From: CBDCYH01 sp965224105
GTDB lineage: Bacteria > Bacteroidota > Rhodothermia > Rhodothermales > JABDKH01
DNA: 64,000 nt
Assembly: GCA_965224105.1 (NCBI GenBank)
Contig: CBDCYH010000002.1
Coordinates: 372,001 to 436,000 of the forward strand
Direction of reading: 5' to 3'
Part shown: positions 8,659-17,794 of the stretch, one piece after another
How the letters are laid out: every line of letters starts with the position of its first letter
Numbering within the stretch: the first letter of the stretch is position 1
Translations under genes and position numbers: made by a program
The notes under the pieces: model-generated
The model's input: the letters and a program-made list of their open reading frames with translations, nothing else
The model's database searches: none
Told to the model about the DNA's origin: nothing

Positions 8659-10890
8659 CTAGTACTTAAACGTATACGTGTACTTGAGCAGCACCGACTG
8701 GTTGTCGATCGCCGGGAGGAATGGATTCTCGCGCTCGCGATCATAGTTGGATCCCTGATTAACCACCAACCATAGATCGTTTCCTTCGGCGAAGGCGTAC
8801 CTAAATCGAATGTTCGCTGACACAAACCTGCGTGATGTGCTCACCTGCCCGAATCCGCTTAGCGAGACCTTGCGGTTGAAGGCTATCTGTGCGCGAAGCC
8901 TGGCGACGTGGAATTCAAACTCCTGGTCTCTGTTATCAAACTGTAGCCGGCCGTATTCGTAGTTGACGCCAAGCTGCAAATGTTTTGACGCATACCACGT
9001 TGGCGACGCGGATATCCCAAACTGGGTGCCGTCATAGAACGACCCGGCCTCGACTTCCAGACGAGTACTAACGAGGTTACCCATCGGCGTGCGGTAGTTT
9101 GCGCTGCCCGTGACAAAATTGTACCGACCTGCTGGCACGAAGGCGTCGTCGCTGAAGTCCAGGAGATCCGTGAGGTCTTCGACCTGATACTCGAGCTCAA
9201 ACCCGGCACTCGCGCCTGACTTAAAGTCTGATTCGATCTCAAAATTGGCGTCTGCAGATTCAACGGATCCGTCTTCGTTGCGGTAGTAAATTGCCCCGCG
9301 GGTGTCGACGTTTAATTGGCGATAGAACGATGTTTCTGTGCCTGCCCACCCATAGCCCACCGACAATCTGGGGTTTACGTAATCGTCCCGCGTCCTAAAA
9401 CCGATGCCGGGATCATGTAGACCACCCACGCGAGAGAGAGATGCGGAGTAGGTAACCCCAATCTGAGAGCGCTTTTGGAAAGAGGCACGTAGCAGAGCGG
9501 ATTCGAGTCCGACACCGGTGAGGGATGTATCTGAATCAAACACTTGCGCAGCCTGGAGCAACAGGTAGTTGTCGCCGGATACCTTGAAGTTTCCGTCGAG
9601 GCCGTACGTGATGTTGCTGCCTCCGTCATCGCCCAGCCTCGTGGTGAGCAGACCGCCAACATAGGAGTTTTCGTTGAAAACGGTATTGCGAACGCGGGCA
9701 ACACCAAAGTTTTCTGCTGGCAGGTCGTCGAACGTGGAGGTCTGCATGTTCAGAACGCCAACGTCCCAGTCACCCACTCGGCCCACGAGCCGGGCGCCGC
9801 CGAGTATTCTCACGGCTTCGCCATCTACCAGGCCGATCTGCCGTGAGTGGAAGAGTCTGTTTGGCCCACCTACGCCAAATTCAAATATGCTTGCTCTCTC
9901 CTGGAAAAACTGCCGCTTCTCCGGGAAGAATAAGGAGAATCGCGACAGGTTCACTTGTTGGTCGTCTGCTTCTGCCTGAGCAAAGTCGGTGTTGACAGTG
10001 AGGTCGAGCGTGAGGTTACTGGTGAGGTTGTATTTAAAATCGAGACCTACCTCCCGCTTGAAAGCGTCGTCTTGCAGATACGCTGTCTCTGCGTCGTTGA
10101 GGAGATTCGACCGGCTGCCACCTGCGAGAACATACGGAGTGATAAACATCGGTTTGCTGGACGACACATTTTCGAGTGTTATATCCTGGGCAACCGAGGG
10201 TTTGGCAAATCCCATTCCCCAGTTGGGAGGGATCGCGGGATAGATGTGACGCTCGCTTTTGCGTGCGATGTATCGGTAGGTGATGAAACCCATCTCGACT
10301 TTGTCGCCATTCACCTGGAATCCGATACTGGAAAAGGGTATGCGCATTTCGGCAAACCAGCCCTCGTCCGTGAGCGTGGTTTCAACATCCCAGTAGGTGT
10401 TCCATGATGAGTTCATTGGGCGGCCGGCTCCGCCTGAGTTTGCATCGTTGGCTACGGCCATGTCGAAACGGACGCCGAGCGGGGTGGTGAAAAACCAAAG
10501 GGCGTTTTCGTTGTCGTTGAATGGATCCAGGACGATGGCAAAGGTATCATCACCCGAATACTGATCGCGATATAGCGTGTTACCTCTAATGCCGTCGCTT
10601 TCGCTGTCGTACATCCTTCCGGACACGTAAACGTACGAGTCGTCGTAGGCTACCCGTATCTCCGACCGTTCCGTGGGCTCGCCCATGAATTGCGGCTGAT
10701 ACATCACGAGGGGGTATGGCTCGATGGCCGCCCACTCTTCATCCGTCACAACACCGTCCAGCGTTACGGTTGCTTCCATGCGCTGCAGTGCGATCGCCGG
10801 TGCTTTTCCAGGGATGGTTGTTGCGTTTACTTGCGCCTGAACTTCGCACGTGGTTGCGAGAAGAATAAATGTTGAGAGGAAAATGCGCAT
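8659..10890 (-). CDS. DUF5916 outer-membrane protein with CBM9-like N-terminal domain
   Basis: A 743-residue protein with a signal peptide (MRIFLSTFILLATTCEVQAQ). Residues ~35-220 form a CBM9-like domain ('ATVTLDGVVTDEEWAAI', 'IRVAYDDSYVYVSGRMYD', 'WFAEMRIPFSSIGF'). The rest alternates short amphipathic strands ('LTSNLTLDLTVNTDFAQAEA', 'SLFFPEKRQFFQERASIFEF') and ends in 'YTYTFKY', an aromatic C-terminus typical of an outer-membrane beta barrel. Proteins of this architecture are common in Bacteroidota and Xanthomonadota; function is unproven and glycan binding or uptake is inferred from the CBM9-like part. The ATG lies only a few bases downstream of the intrinsic terminator of rpoZ, which leaves no room for an ordinary leader or ribosome-binding site. 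Confidence 0.9.
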   Translation of the reverse strand: MRIFLSTFILLATTCEVQAQVNATTIPGKAPAIALQRMEATVTLDGVVTDEEWAAIEPYPLVMYQPQFMGEPTERSEIRVAYDDSYVYVSGRMYDSESDGIRGNTLYRDQYSGDDTFAIVLDPFNDNENALWFFTTPLGVRFDMAVANDANSGGAGRPMNSSWNTYWDVETTLTDEGWFAEMRIPFSSIGFQVNGDKVEMGFITYRYIARKSERHIYPAIPPNWGMGFAKPSVAQDITLENVSSSKPMFITPYVLAGGSRSNLLNDAETAYLQDDAFKREVGLDFKYNLTSNLTLDLTVNTDFAQAEADDQQVNLSRFSLFFPEKRQFFQERASIFEFGVGGPNRLFHSRQIGLVDGEAVRILGGARLVGRVGDWDVGVLNMQTSTFDDLPAENFGVARVRNTVFNENSYVGGLLTTRLGDDGGSNITYGLDGNFKVSGDNYLLLQAAQVFDSDTSLTGVGLESALLRASFQKRSQIGVTYSASLSRVGGLHDPGIGFRTRDDYVNPRLSVGYGWAGTETSFYRQLNVDTRGAIYYRNEDGSVESADANFEIESDFKSGASAGFELEYQVEDLTDLLDFSDDAFVPAGRYNFVTGSANYRTPMGNLVSTRLEVEAGSFYDGTQFGISASPTWYASKHLQLGVNYEYGRLQFDNRDQEFEFHVARLRAQIAFNRKVSLSGFGQVSTSRRFVSANIRFRYAFAEGNDLWLVVNQGSNYDRERENPFLPAIDNQSVLLKYTYTFKY

Positions 10891-10895
10891 GACAT

Positions 10896-10930
10896 AAAAA
10901 AAGGCAAGTCCCGGTCAGAACTTGCCTTTT
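10896..10930 (-). terminator. Intrinsic terminator after rpoZ, abutting the DUF5916 start codon
   Basis: An 11-bp perfect inverted repeat, 10899-10909 against 10920-10930 (AAAGGCAAGT-type arms), with a 10-nt loop. On the minus strand it is followed by a run of seven T. It lies 17 bp after the rpoZ stop and ends about 5 bp before the DUF5916 ATG. Confidence 0.85.
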
Positions 10931-10946
10931 GTACTCTGACAAAGGT

Positions 10947-11249
10947 CTACAATTCTGTTCCTGACGAGGGATCTCTGTGATAGATTTCGCCCTCAAGCAT
11001 TTCCTGGATAGACTGTTCTGTTGGCTTTGGCCGGGTCTCAAATTCGAGTGAGATTCTGGTTTGCTCCTCCTGGAATTTGGGGTCTTCCAGTTCCGGCTCG
11101 AAGCCTTCAAAATATGCGAGCTTGTTGTCCAGGTCGCCTTTTACTTTCAGGGAGATCTGCCGGGCTCTTTTTGAAAGCACCGCGACAGAGTTATAAATAT
11201 TCCCCGTGTGGTTTGCCAGGACGTCTATATCTTGTGTCTTGATGGCCAT
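10947..11249 (-). CDS. rpoZ: DNA-directed RNA polymerase omega (K/RpoZ-type) subunit
   Basis: A 100-residue protein with the conserved N-terminal omega/Rpb6 pattern: 'DIDVLANHTGNIYNSVAVLS' followed by 'KRARQISLKVK', the segment that clamps the beta' subunit C-terminus. The acidic C-terminal half ('EPELEDPKFQEEQTRISLEF') is like that of Bacteroidota/Rhodothermota omega subunits, which are longer than the gammaproteobacterial core motif. It stabilises assembly of RNA polymerase. The gene is followed by a clear intrinsic terminator and is divergent from the PrcB-domain lipoprotein gene, 105 bp away. No guanylate kinase or coaBC gene is adjacent, unlike in many bacteria. Confidence 0.82.
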   Translation of the reverse strand: MAIKTQDIDVLANHTGNIYNSVAVLSKRARQISLKVKGDLDNKLAYFEGFEPELEDPKFQEEQTRISLEFETRPKPTEQSIQEMLEGEIYHRDPSSGTEL

Positions 11250-11354
11250 TTTTGCTCTTTTGCTCGAAAAAATTCAGTCCGTTGGTACCGGATCGCTCGA
11301 TTCATGTTCCAACTTCGGGCGACTGAAAGGTACCGAACGTATCTTAGAGGTATC

Positions 11355-11834
11355 ATGAATAAACTCTCGCTGCTTCTGTGCTTTGCCCTACTGGGGTTTC
11401 TTTTCGGCTGCGATCCGGATGGCTCAAGTGTGACCGTTCCAGACGATGTCGAGACACTTGTTTTTGAGCCCGTCGCGATCGGTCAGAATGCAGCGGTCAC
11501 CGATACGACGGTGGTGATTTTTCGAGACAGCCTGTCGTGGGCTGCAGAGGCTGGCCGCTTCCCGAGCATCGAGGACTACAAGCCGGTTGATTTTGATCAG
11601 TCGATGATTGTGGTTGTCGGTCTTCCGCGGTCGACGGGGGGCTACTCGATCGAGGTCGAGTCGGTGGACAAGATCGGTGACGAAATCATGGTCTCGTTTA
11701 TTGTAAACGAGCCGGGCTCCGACTGCCTCGCCGTGGCGGCGCTGACGTATCCGTTCCAAGCGGTCGCGGTGCGAAAGGCAGATGGCCGGGTTGGTTTCAG
11801 CGGTAGGACTGTGCGGTACAACTGTTCGGTTTGA
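11355..11834 (+). CDS. PrcB C-terminal domain lipoprotein
   Basis: From the ATG at 11355 the product is 159 residues with an SPII signal (MNKLSLLLCFALLGFLFGC). I chose this over in-frame upstream starts because only it places the lipobox LFGC correctly. The mature part is one PrcB_C-type domain: 'IFRDSLSWAAEAG', 'DYKPVDFDQSMIVVVGL', 'GGYSIEVESVDKIGDEIMVS', 'YPFQAVAVRK'. In treponemes PrcB is a subunit of the dentilisin protease complex; elsewhere the domain is found in stand-alone envelope lipoproteins of unknown role, which is what this is. It is followed by the first palindromic repeat cluster. Confidence 0.8.
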   Translation: MNKLSLLLCFALLGFLFGCDPDGSSVTVPDDVETLVFEPVAIGQNAAVTDTTVVIFRDSLSWAAEAGRFPSIEDYKPVDFDQSMIVVVGLPRSTGGYSIEVESVDKIGDEIMVSFIVNEPGSDCLAVAALTYPFQAVAVRKADGRVGFSGRTVRYNCSV

Positions 11835-11894
11835 GGTGATTGTCCCTTCGAGTTCCGAAGTCAGACAAGGAACCTGCGGTGCAGCGGCGACCAT

Positions 11895-12790
11895 GACAAA
11901 TTGCATGGATCCTGGATCAAGTCCAGGATGACTGGTTGGTGGTGGGATGGCAATTCGAGGCATACGAATACCTCGGCGGTGAACGCCACCTCCCACGCGT
12001 CATTCCAGCCCCCGAGCTGGAATCCATAGTGCGGTGACGACCAGCACAAACTGTATGGATCCTGGATCACGTCCGGGGTGACGCACTTGTGGTGGGATGG
12101 TACCCAGTGGTTAACGAATGACGTTGCGATTCATGACTCCTCCCCCGTGTCATTCCAGCCCCCGAGCTGGAATCCATAGTGCGGTGACGACCAGCACAAA
12201 CGGTATGGACCCCGGATCACGTCCGGGGTGACGCACTTGTGGTGGGATGGTACCCAGTGGTTAACGAATGACGTTGCGATTCATGACTCCTCCCCCGTGT
12301 CATTCCAGCCCCCGAGCTGGAATCCATAGAGCGGTGACGACCAGCACAAACGGGATGGACCCCGGATCACGTCCGGGGTGACGCACTTGTGGTGGGATGG
12401 TACCCAGTGGTTAACGAATGACGTTGCGATTCATGACTCCTCCCCCGTGTCATTCCAGCCCCCGAGCTGGAATCCATAGAGCGGTGACGACCAGCACAAA
12501 CGGTATGGACCCCGGATCAAGTCCGGGGTGACGCGCGGGTGGTGGGATCACAATTCGAGACAAACGAATAGCGCGGCGGTGACTTGGGCCGTGCCCTTAG
12601 ATGGAGATCCTCACGTCGCCCTTCGGGACTGCTTGGAAGTACTGCTTGTTGTTGGGTGCATTCGATTAGTTATCGCAATACAGTGACATCCCATACAAAC
12701 TGTAAGGATCCCGGATCACGTCCGGGATGACGCGCGGGTGGTGGAATGCCAATTCGAGACAAATGAATGACATCGCGTTGTCTCCTCGTC
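11895..12790. repeat. Palindromic intergenic repeat cluster 1
   Basis: Gene-free stretch between the convergent PrcB-domain and ABC ATPase genes. It holds copies of two hairpin modules. Hairpin A has arms ATTCCAGC/GCTGGAAT around a CCCCGA-type loop. Hairpin B has arms such as ATCCTGG/CCAGGAT (11909-11929), ACCCCGG/CCGGGGT (12209-12229) and ATCCCGG/CCGGGAT (12708-12728). One copy of a different module (GGAGATCCTCACGTCGCCCT type) is at about 12601-12640. Short reading frames here are translations of the repeats and not genes. Confidence 0.9.
12001..12600. repeat. Four tandem 150-bp units inside repeat cluster 1
   Basis: Hairpin A starts at 12001, 12151, 12301 and 12451, an exact 150-bp period. 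Each unit contains hairpin A, a GCGGTGACGACCAGCACAAA link, hairpin B, and a spacer with GGTGGGATGGTACCCAGTGG and GTTAACGAATGACGTTGCGA. Units 2-4 differ by only a few bases, so the expansion looks recent. Confidence 0.95.
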
Positions 12791-12824
12791 AACCCGCGAT
12801 TGACAATCCGGGCCGGACGCAACC

Positions 12825-13550
12825 CTAATCGATATCAACCAAAGCCAACGTTGGGTCCGGCACCAACTCGTCAACCTCAATCAGTCCGTCGCGAAGCCTA
12901 ACTATCCGCCGGGCGTGACGGGCGATCTCTTCTTCGTGCGTGACAACAAGCAAGGTGTTGCCGCGGCGGTACAGTCCCTCGAACAGTAACATGATCTCCT
13001 CGCCCGTCTTACTATCGAGGTTTCCGGTCGGCTCATCAGCCAGTATAAGTGACGGGTCGTTCACGAGCGCGCGTGCAACTGCAACCCGCTGACGCTGACC
13101 ACCCGACAGTTCGTTCGGCTTGTGATCGATCCGGTCGCCGAGCCCCACGCTAACCAGCGTCTCCTCGGCTTTCTCCCGCCTAACCGATCGCCGCATGCCA
13201 GAGTAAATGAGCGGCAGCTCCACGTTCTGCAAACACGAAACGCGCGGGATCAGGTTGAAAGTCTGGAATACGAACCCCACCTCCTTGTTGCGAATCACCG
13301 CGAGCTCGTTGTCGCTCATCGATCCGACCTGCTGACCGTTGAGCACGTACTCGCCATCAGTAGGTGTGTCGAGACAGCCGATGATGTTCATCATCGTGGA
13401 CTTGCCGGATCCCGACGGGCCCATGATGGCAACGTATTCGTTCGGCATGATCCGGAGATCGACCCCCGCAAGCGCCCGCACAACCTGATCCCCCATCGGG
13501 TAGATTTTGGTGACGCCCGATAACTCGATGAGCGGTTCCTGTTGGCTCAT
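12825..13550 (-). CDS. ABC transporter ATP-binding protein, MacB/LolD type
   Basis: About 241 residues from the ATG at 13550, four bases after the stop of the adaptor gene; an upstream in-frame start at 13586 would overlap that gene. It has Walker A 'GPSGSGKSTMMNIIG', Q-loop 'VGFVFQTFNLIPR', signature 'LSGGQRQRVAVARAL', Walker B 'LILADEPTGNLDSKTG' and H-loop 'LLVVTHEEEIA'. This is the LolD/MacB/FtsE group that powers periplasmic extrusion or lipoprotein release. It is the last gene of a TolC-HlyD-ATPase operon. The expected FtsX/MacB-type permease is absent: the next 1 kb is palindromic repeats. Confidence 0.93.
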   Translation of the reverse strand: MSQQEPLIELSGVTKIYPMGDQVVRALAGVDLRIMPNEYVAIMGPSGSGKSTMMNIIGCLDTPTDGEYVLNGQQVGSMSDNELAVIRNKEVGFVFQTFNLIPRVSCLQNVELPLIYSGMRRSVRREKAEETLVSVGLGDRIDHKPNELSGGQRQRVAVARALVNDPSLILADEPTGNLDSKTGEEIMLLFEGLYRRGNTLLVVTHEEEIARHARRIVRLRDGLIEVDELVPDPTLALVDID

Positions 13551-13554
13551 CGGA

Positions 13555-14922
13555 CTACCCGGAGTCGCCGCCGCGACGGGGCCCACGCTCTGACTTTTTC
13601 TCCACCTTCAGACCAGGCTCAAGCGTCCTGCTAATGGCCCGGTAAGGCCCGGTGATCACCATGTCCCCCTCGGCAATGCCCGTCATGATCTCCACATGCG
13701 TGTCGTTTGCGATCCCGGTTTCCACTTCGGCCATCTCGGCCTCGCCGTCTTTGGCAAGGAATACAACCCGCCGTAGGTCTTCCCCGTCAGGAATTTCCTC
13801 TACTGATGAGCTGTCTCTTGAACTTCGCGCCTGCTCGCGCTTCACCGCGTTGATATCGCGGACAGTAACCGCCTGGATCGGCACTGCGAGGACGTCCTCC
13901 ACGGTGCGGGTGAAAATGTCGACAGTCCCCGACATGCCCGGTCTGAAATTCGGAGTGGCATCGATGCGCCCGCTTACTTCCCCATCGGTTACTGTCCTAC
14001 TGGCCAGCGCCTCCGCGTTGTTGTGCGCGTCGACAATTCTCACCTTCACCGGAAAGTTGGTAATCTGTTGCTGCGTACCCGCCCCCGAAACACGTGCGGA
14101 GTTTGCAATCTCTGTGACCTCACCCTTGAACGTGCGGTCAGGGTAAGCGTCAATCTCTATCGCGGCTGTATCGCCAACCAGGATGTTCACCACATCGTTC
14201 TCGTTGACGTCGACCTCCATCTCCATCTGTCCGAGTTGCGCAATCCGCATCATCTCGGTACCCTGCATCTGACTTGTGCCCACGACGCGTTCTCCAAGCT
14301 CGACGTCCAGCTTCGAGACCGTTCCGCTCATCGGTGCATAGATCGTAGTCTTGCGGAGTTTGTCTTTACTCTCGCGCAGTCGCGCTTCGGCACTCTGTAC
14401 CGAGTAGACGGCTGCTTGATACGCTGCCTCTGAAACTTCGTATGCTGTGCGAGACGTTTGCAACGCGCTTTCCGAGATAGCGTTCTTCTTGTACAACTCC
14501 TCTTGCCTGTCGCGTTCGAGTTCGGCGTTCAGGAGATCGGCTTTCCGCTGCGCTTCGGTTGCCTTGGCCTGCAGCACGCCGGCCTCCATCTGCTCGACTT
14601 GGGCGCGGTAATCGTCCTGCTTAATTCGTGCTAGCAGCATCCCGCGCTCGACCGTTTCCCCTTCTCTCACGCGAAGATCAATTATTTCTCCCGAGACGTC
14701 CGGGCTGATCTTGACCTCAATTTCCGGCTGCACCTTGCCCGATGCCGTTACCACTTGCGTGAGGGTTTTTCTTGTAACCTCGGAAAGTTCAACCTGCTCG
14801 GATCGATCAACGGAAGTCAGTCCCGCAAACCTCGCAAACACTGCCGCGAGGATCATCAGTAGAATCAGGATGCCGGCAATTATAAAAAGAACTTTTCGGG
14901 ATCTGCCTTTTTTCTTTGCCAT
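13555..14922 (-). CDS. HlyD/MacA-family periplasmic adaptor (membrane fusion protein)
   Basis: A 455-residue adaptor. A Lys/Arg-rich start is followed by one membrane segment (VLFIIAGILILLMILAAVFA). Next come a biotinyl-lipoyl half ('VKISPDVSGEIIDLRVREGE'), a long alpha-hairpin (~residues 100-190, 'QAKATEAQRKADLLNAELER'), the second lipoyl half ('TTIYAPMSGTVSKLDVELGE'), and beta-barrel and membrane-proximal domains ('MEVDVNENDVVNILVGD', 'AVPIQAVTVRD', 'VEIMTGIAEGDMVITGPY'). It bridges an inner-membrane ABC permease to the TolC channel. It lies between tolC-like and ATPase genes with short gaps (21 and 4 bp), so the three are one operon. A basic, low-complexity tail ends the protein. Confidence 0.93.
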   Translation of the reverse strand: MAKKKGRSRKVLFIIAGILILLMILAAVFARFAGLTSVDRSEQVELSEVTRKTLTQVVTASGKVQPEIEVKISPDVSGEIIDLRVREGETVERGMLLARIKQDDYRAQVEQMEAGVLQAKATEAQRKADLLNAELERDRQEELYKKNAISESALQTSRTAYEVSEAAYQAAVYSVQSAEARLRESKDKLRKTTIYAPMSGTVSKLDVELGERVVGTSQMQGTEMMRIAQLGQMEMEVDVNENDVVNILVGDTAAIEIDAYPDRTFKGEVTEIANSARVSGAGTQQQITNFPVKVRIVDAHNNAEALASRTVTDGEVSGRIDATPNFRPGMSGTVDIFTRTVEDVLAVPIQAVTVRDINAVKREQARSSRDSSSVEEIPDGEDLRRVVFLAKDGEAEMAEVETGIANDTHVEIMTGIAEGDMVITGPYRAISRTLEPGLKVEKKSERGPRRGGDSG

Positions 14923-14943
14923 TGTGGGTGCCAGCGGGTGGCG

Positions 14944-16362
14944 CTAATTAGAAAATAAAGATTGTGTTGGGTCGACAACACCAACGTAGTAGTCGATCAA
15001 CTTGCTTTGGAACACAAACTGGTAAATTGCCTGTGCTCTCTTACTAGCAGCGTCTACGAAAGAAGCCCGCGCCTGTTGCAGTTCCACCAAAGTAGACGCA
15101 CCAACGTTGTAACGCTCCTGCTCCACCTCGGATGCTTGCCGGGCGGAGATCAGCTGTTTCTCGGTCACGTCAAGTCGCTTCGCCGCTGACAAATAGTCCA
15201 GGTAGGCTTGCCTGACCTCCAACGAAATCGTCTGCTCGAGATTCTCCAGATCCAGCGCGAAGTTATCCCGCTGAATTTGCGAACGCTGAACGTTGTTGCG
15301 GACCGAAAATCGATTAAACACCGGAATGGAAATCCCCAGAGAAACAGAACCGGATCGGTTGTCGCTAAACTGGTCGCTGAAAGGAATCTTCTCCGACCCA
15401 ATAATATTGCCTTCGATGTCTCGGATGAGTTCTTGCCGAAGACTGGAGTACGACGTTCCAACTCCTCCCGACAAATTAACCGTCGGCAGCCTGCCCGCTT
15501 TTGCGACGCGGATGTTTTCCGTGAGGCTCATCAGATCCATCTCGCGTGCTTTCAAATCCAACCGGCGCTCAACCGCACCAGAAAGTAATGCATCGAGATC
15601 ATAAGAGGCCACGTCGAGAGAAATCTGCTCGGCATCCGGTGCGGCAAACGTGTATGAGCGAAACGGATCCAGCTCCAATACCTGAATCAGCCGGACCTCG
15701 CTTAGTTGCTGCGCTCTCTCTGCGTCCAGCAGGAGGAGCTCACTGTTTGCGACCGTCGCTTGTTGTTGATACAAGTCGGAAATCGGTCGCGCCCCCAGCC
15801 GGGTGAATTCCTCAATCCGTTGCAGCTGTTGTCGCTGCGCCTCCACGTCTTCCTTGCGGATCTCCACCTGCTCCATGTCGACAATTACTGACAGGTAGGC
15901 CTGCACCACGCTAAAGAAGGTGGTCTGCCGCTGTCGTTCCAGACTGAACTGGTCTGCCTCGAGTGTGTGCTGTGCGGACTTCAAAGAGGCCACATCAGAA
16001 AAACCATTAAACAAGTTTACTGAACTGTTGGCCGAAAGATTAAAACCGTCGCTCGACTCAGATACCAGACGCCCCGATGTTTGGTCGAACGTTAGACCCC
16101 AACTCCTCGATGGTCGGGAGCTTATGTTCAGGTTGGGTAAAAAGTCGCCCTTCTCTGCCTGGACGTTGGACTCTTGAAGGACGAGCTGATTCTCCGCCTT
16201 TTTCAGGTCGATATTTTTATCCAGCGCAATCCGGACCGCCTCGTCAAAGGTGATGGTCTCAGTTGTCTGGGCAAAGGCCGGTGCGGAGAAAAACGAAAGT
16301 GCGAGAAAAGCTGTCAGGATCCGGGTTGAAAAACCGGTTAGGGAGGAACGTGGTACCACCAT
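14944..16362 (-). CDS. TolC-family outer-membrane efflux protein
   Basis: A 472-residue protein with a signal peptide (ending APAFAQ). The structure is two OEP repeats: 'EAVRIALDKNIDLKKAENQL' near the N-terminus and 'LDLKAREMDLMSLTENIRVA' at mid-length, each followed by long helices and short barrel strands. C-terminal helix 'YNVGASTLVELQQARASFVD' is typical of TolC channels. It forms a trimeric tunnel through the outer membrane. As first gene of the operon it starts 21 bp upstream of the HlyD-type adaptor gene. Substrate is unknown; MacAB-TolC-like or lipoprotein/peptide export is inferred from the ATPase type. Confidence 0.93.
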   Translation of the reverse strand: MVVPRSSLTGFSTRILTAFLALSFFSAPAFAQTTETITFDEAVRIALDKNIDLKKAENQLVLQESNVQAEKGDFLPNLNISSRPSRSWGLTFDQTSGRLVSESSDGFNLSANSSVNLFNGFSDVASLKSAQHTLEADQFSLERQRQTTFFSVVQAYLSVIVDMEQVEIRKEDVEAQRQQLQRIEEFTRLGARPISDLYQQQATVANSELLLLDAERAQQLSEVRLIQVLELDPFRSYTFAAPDAEQISLDVASYDLDALLSGAVERRLDLKAREMDLMSLTENIRVAKAGRLPTVNLSGGVGTSYSSLRQELIRDIEGNIIGSEKIPFSDQFSDNRSGSVSLGISIPVFNRFSVRNNVQRSQIQRDNFALDLENLEQTISLEVRQAYLDYLSAAKRLDVTEKQLISARQASEVEQERYNVGASTLVELQQARASFVDAASKRAQAIYQFVFQSKLIDYYVGVVDPTQSLFSN

Positions 16363-16524
16363 AATTCTGGAGTAGGTTAATATATCGAGGTCGCAACCCG
16401 TGGGCCAAGTAGACGGGAGGGGGCCTCATTAGTTACAGTTGGATTTTACACATGGTTCGCTCGCAGCCTGGTCATATGCAGCACCAACGGCATTATACCC
16501 GTAGTTGCGGGTGTGTTTGGCGGC

Positions 16525-16614
16525 TGGCGGAGGGGGTGGGATTCGAACCCACGATACCCGTGAAGGTATGCTGGTTTTCAAGACCAGTGCATTCAACCGC
16601 TCTGCCACCCCTCC
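16525..16614 (-). tRNA. tRNA-Ser (anticodon UGA)
   Basis: The reverse strand folds as a class II tRNA. The 7-bp acceptor stem is GGAGGGG with CCCCTCC (16608-16614 with 16529-16535). Discriminator G is at 16528 and an encoded CCA at 16525-16527. The anticodon arm is CTGGT-CTTGAAA-ACCAG with anticodon TGA, there is a long variable arm, and the T arm has GTTCGAATC. It reads serine codons UCA and related. No attachment-site duplication was seen nearby. Confidence 0.97.
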
Positions 16615-16769
16615 GCCGTTAAATTACGCATTCGGGCCTGTCTGCCAAACCAAGCGCGTGTAAAGAAAGAGCCCGCGATCAATTGATGCGGGCGTGCGCT
16701 AACTTAGACGCAATAAAACACCGGGCCATTCCAATGCGGGGTGCGATAACAGATGAGAACGGCAGATTG

Positions 16770-17717
16770 ATGCGGCGCATCCCACCCAAACAGATCCGCA
16801 AAACCCTGGCCGTTCTTTCCTTGCTCATCATATTTGCCGGATGCTCCACCACCGGGAAAAAACCAAACCCGATCGGCCAGTTTCCTTCGCCGATGGTCGA
16901 GCACACCCGCGCACACGAGCGCGTCGAAAGGACGACGTTCCCGGGAACGGTCGCATCCGTTGATGGGATACTGGAAAAACCTTTCGAGGTGTATGTCCCG
17001 GAAGCAGTACAGCCCGTCGACTCTTTCGATATTGTGATCCACCTTCACGGTGCAGGGTATCTCGTTGGGCAGGCCGTCGCGAATCGGGATAGACCGACCA
17101 TCGCAATCGCCGTAAACCTTGGGGCGGGCTCATCAGCCTACGAACGTCCCTTCACTCCAGAAAATGTTTTTGCTGATGTTACCCAGCAGGCAATTGAAGC
17201 AGCCCAAAGAACCTATGGGGCGAACGCGTCACCCTCGCAGATAATTGTAACCGCGTTCAGCGCGGGTTATGGTGGAGTGCGCGCGCTGTTACGACAACGA
17301 TCATCAGTAGAAAAAATCGACGGGCTGATTTTGATGGACGGATTGCACGCATCATACGAGCCGGAGGGCGTCCCGCTTGCTGAAGGCAGTGCGATAAACA
17401 CTGAGCACATGAGGCCGTTTGTCGAGTTTGCCAGGAAGGCCGTCGCCGGGCAGAAGGCACTGCTCATCACCCACTCGGAAATTTTCCCCGGCACATACGT
17501 GAGCACAACCGAGGCGGCTGACTATCTGCTTGCGCAATGGGACCTCGAGCGCAGACCCGTGTCTGAGTGGGGACCCATCGGGATGCAGCAGCTTAGCGAA
17601 AGCGGGGCAGGCAGGTTTATTATCAAAGGGTTCGCGGGCAACACCGCGCCAGACCACGTCGACCACCTGCACGCAATGGACCACTGGCTGCAAGCGATCA
17701 CATCCCTCCCCAACTAG
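16770..17717 (+). CDS. Alpha/beta-hydrolase fold lipoprotein
   Basis: About 315 residues from the ATG at 16770, which puts an SPII signal (MRRIPPKQIRKTLAVLSLLI, lipobox IFAGC, Cys25) at the N-terminus; in-frame upstream starts would bury it. The fold shows an oxyanion motif HLHG (91-94), the nucleophile elbow 'TAFSAGYGG' with Ser164, a strand ending 'LILMDGLH' and a C-terminal His-rich 'DHVDHLHAMDHW' that probably supplies the catalytic His. The family is broad (esterases, peptidases, depolymerases), so the substrate is unknown; the protein should sit on the outer face of the inner membrane or in the outer membrane. It stands alone on the plus strand after tRNA-Ser. Confidence 0.78.
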   Translation: MRRIPPKQIRKTLAVLSLLIIFAGCSTTGKKPNPIGQFPSPMVEHTRAHERVERTTFPGTVASVDGILEKPFEVYVPEAVQPVDSFDIVIHLHGAGYLVGQAVANRDRPTIAIAVNLGAGSSAYERPFTPENVFADVTQQAIEAAQRTYGANASPSQIIVTAFSAGYGGVRALLRQRSSVEKIDGLILMDGLHASYEPEGVPLAEGSAINTEHMRPFVEFARKAVAGQKALLITHSEIFPGTYVSTTEAADYLLAQWDLERRPVSEWGPIGMQQLSESGAGRFIIKGFAGNTAPDHVDHLHAMDHWLQAITSLPN

Positions 17718-17794
17718 CGCACGCTGTTTTCAAGCAACCTCCACCCGACCTTCCCGTTAACGCGTGTTGACTCCGTACCTAGCAACGCAACGTC

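Noticed and set aside
11208..11355. Longer N-terminus for the PrcB-domain protein
   Set aside because: It would run through the rpoZ promoter region and coding start and would destroy the lipoprotein signal.
16525..16614. tRNA-Ser as the attachment site of an integrated element
   Set aside because: No integrase gene and no second copy of the tRNA 3' end were seen in the window; the neighbours are ordinary genes.
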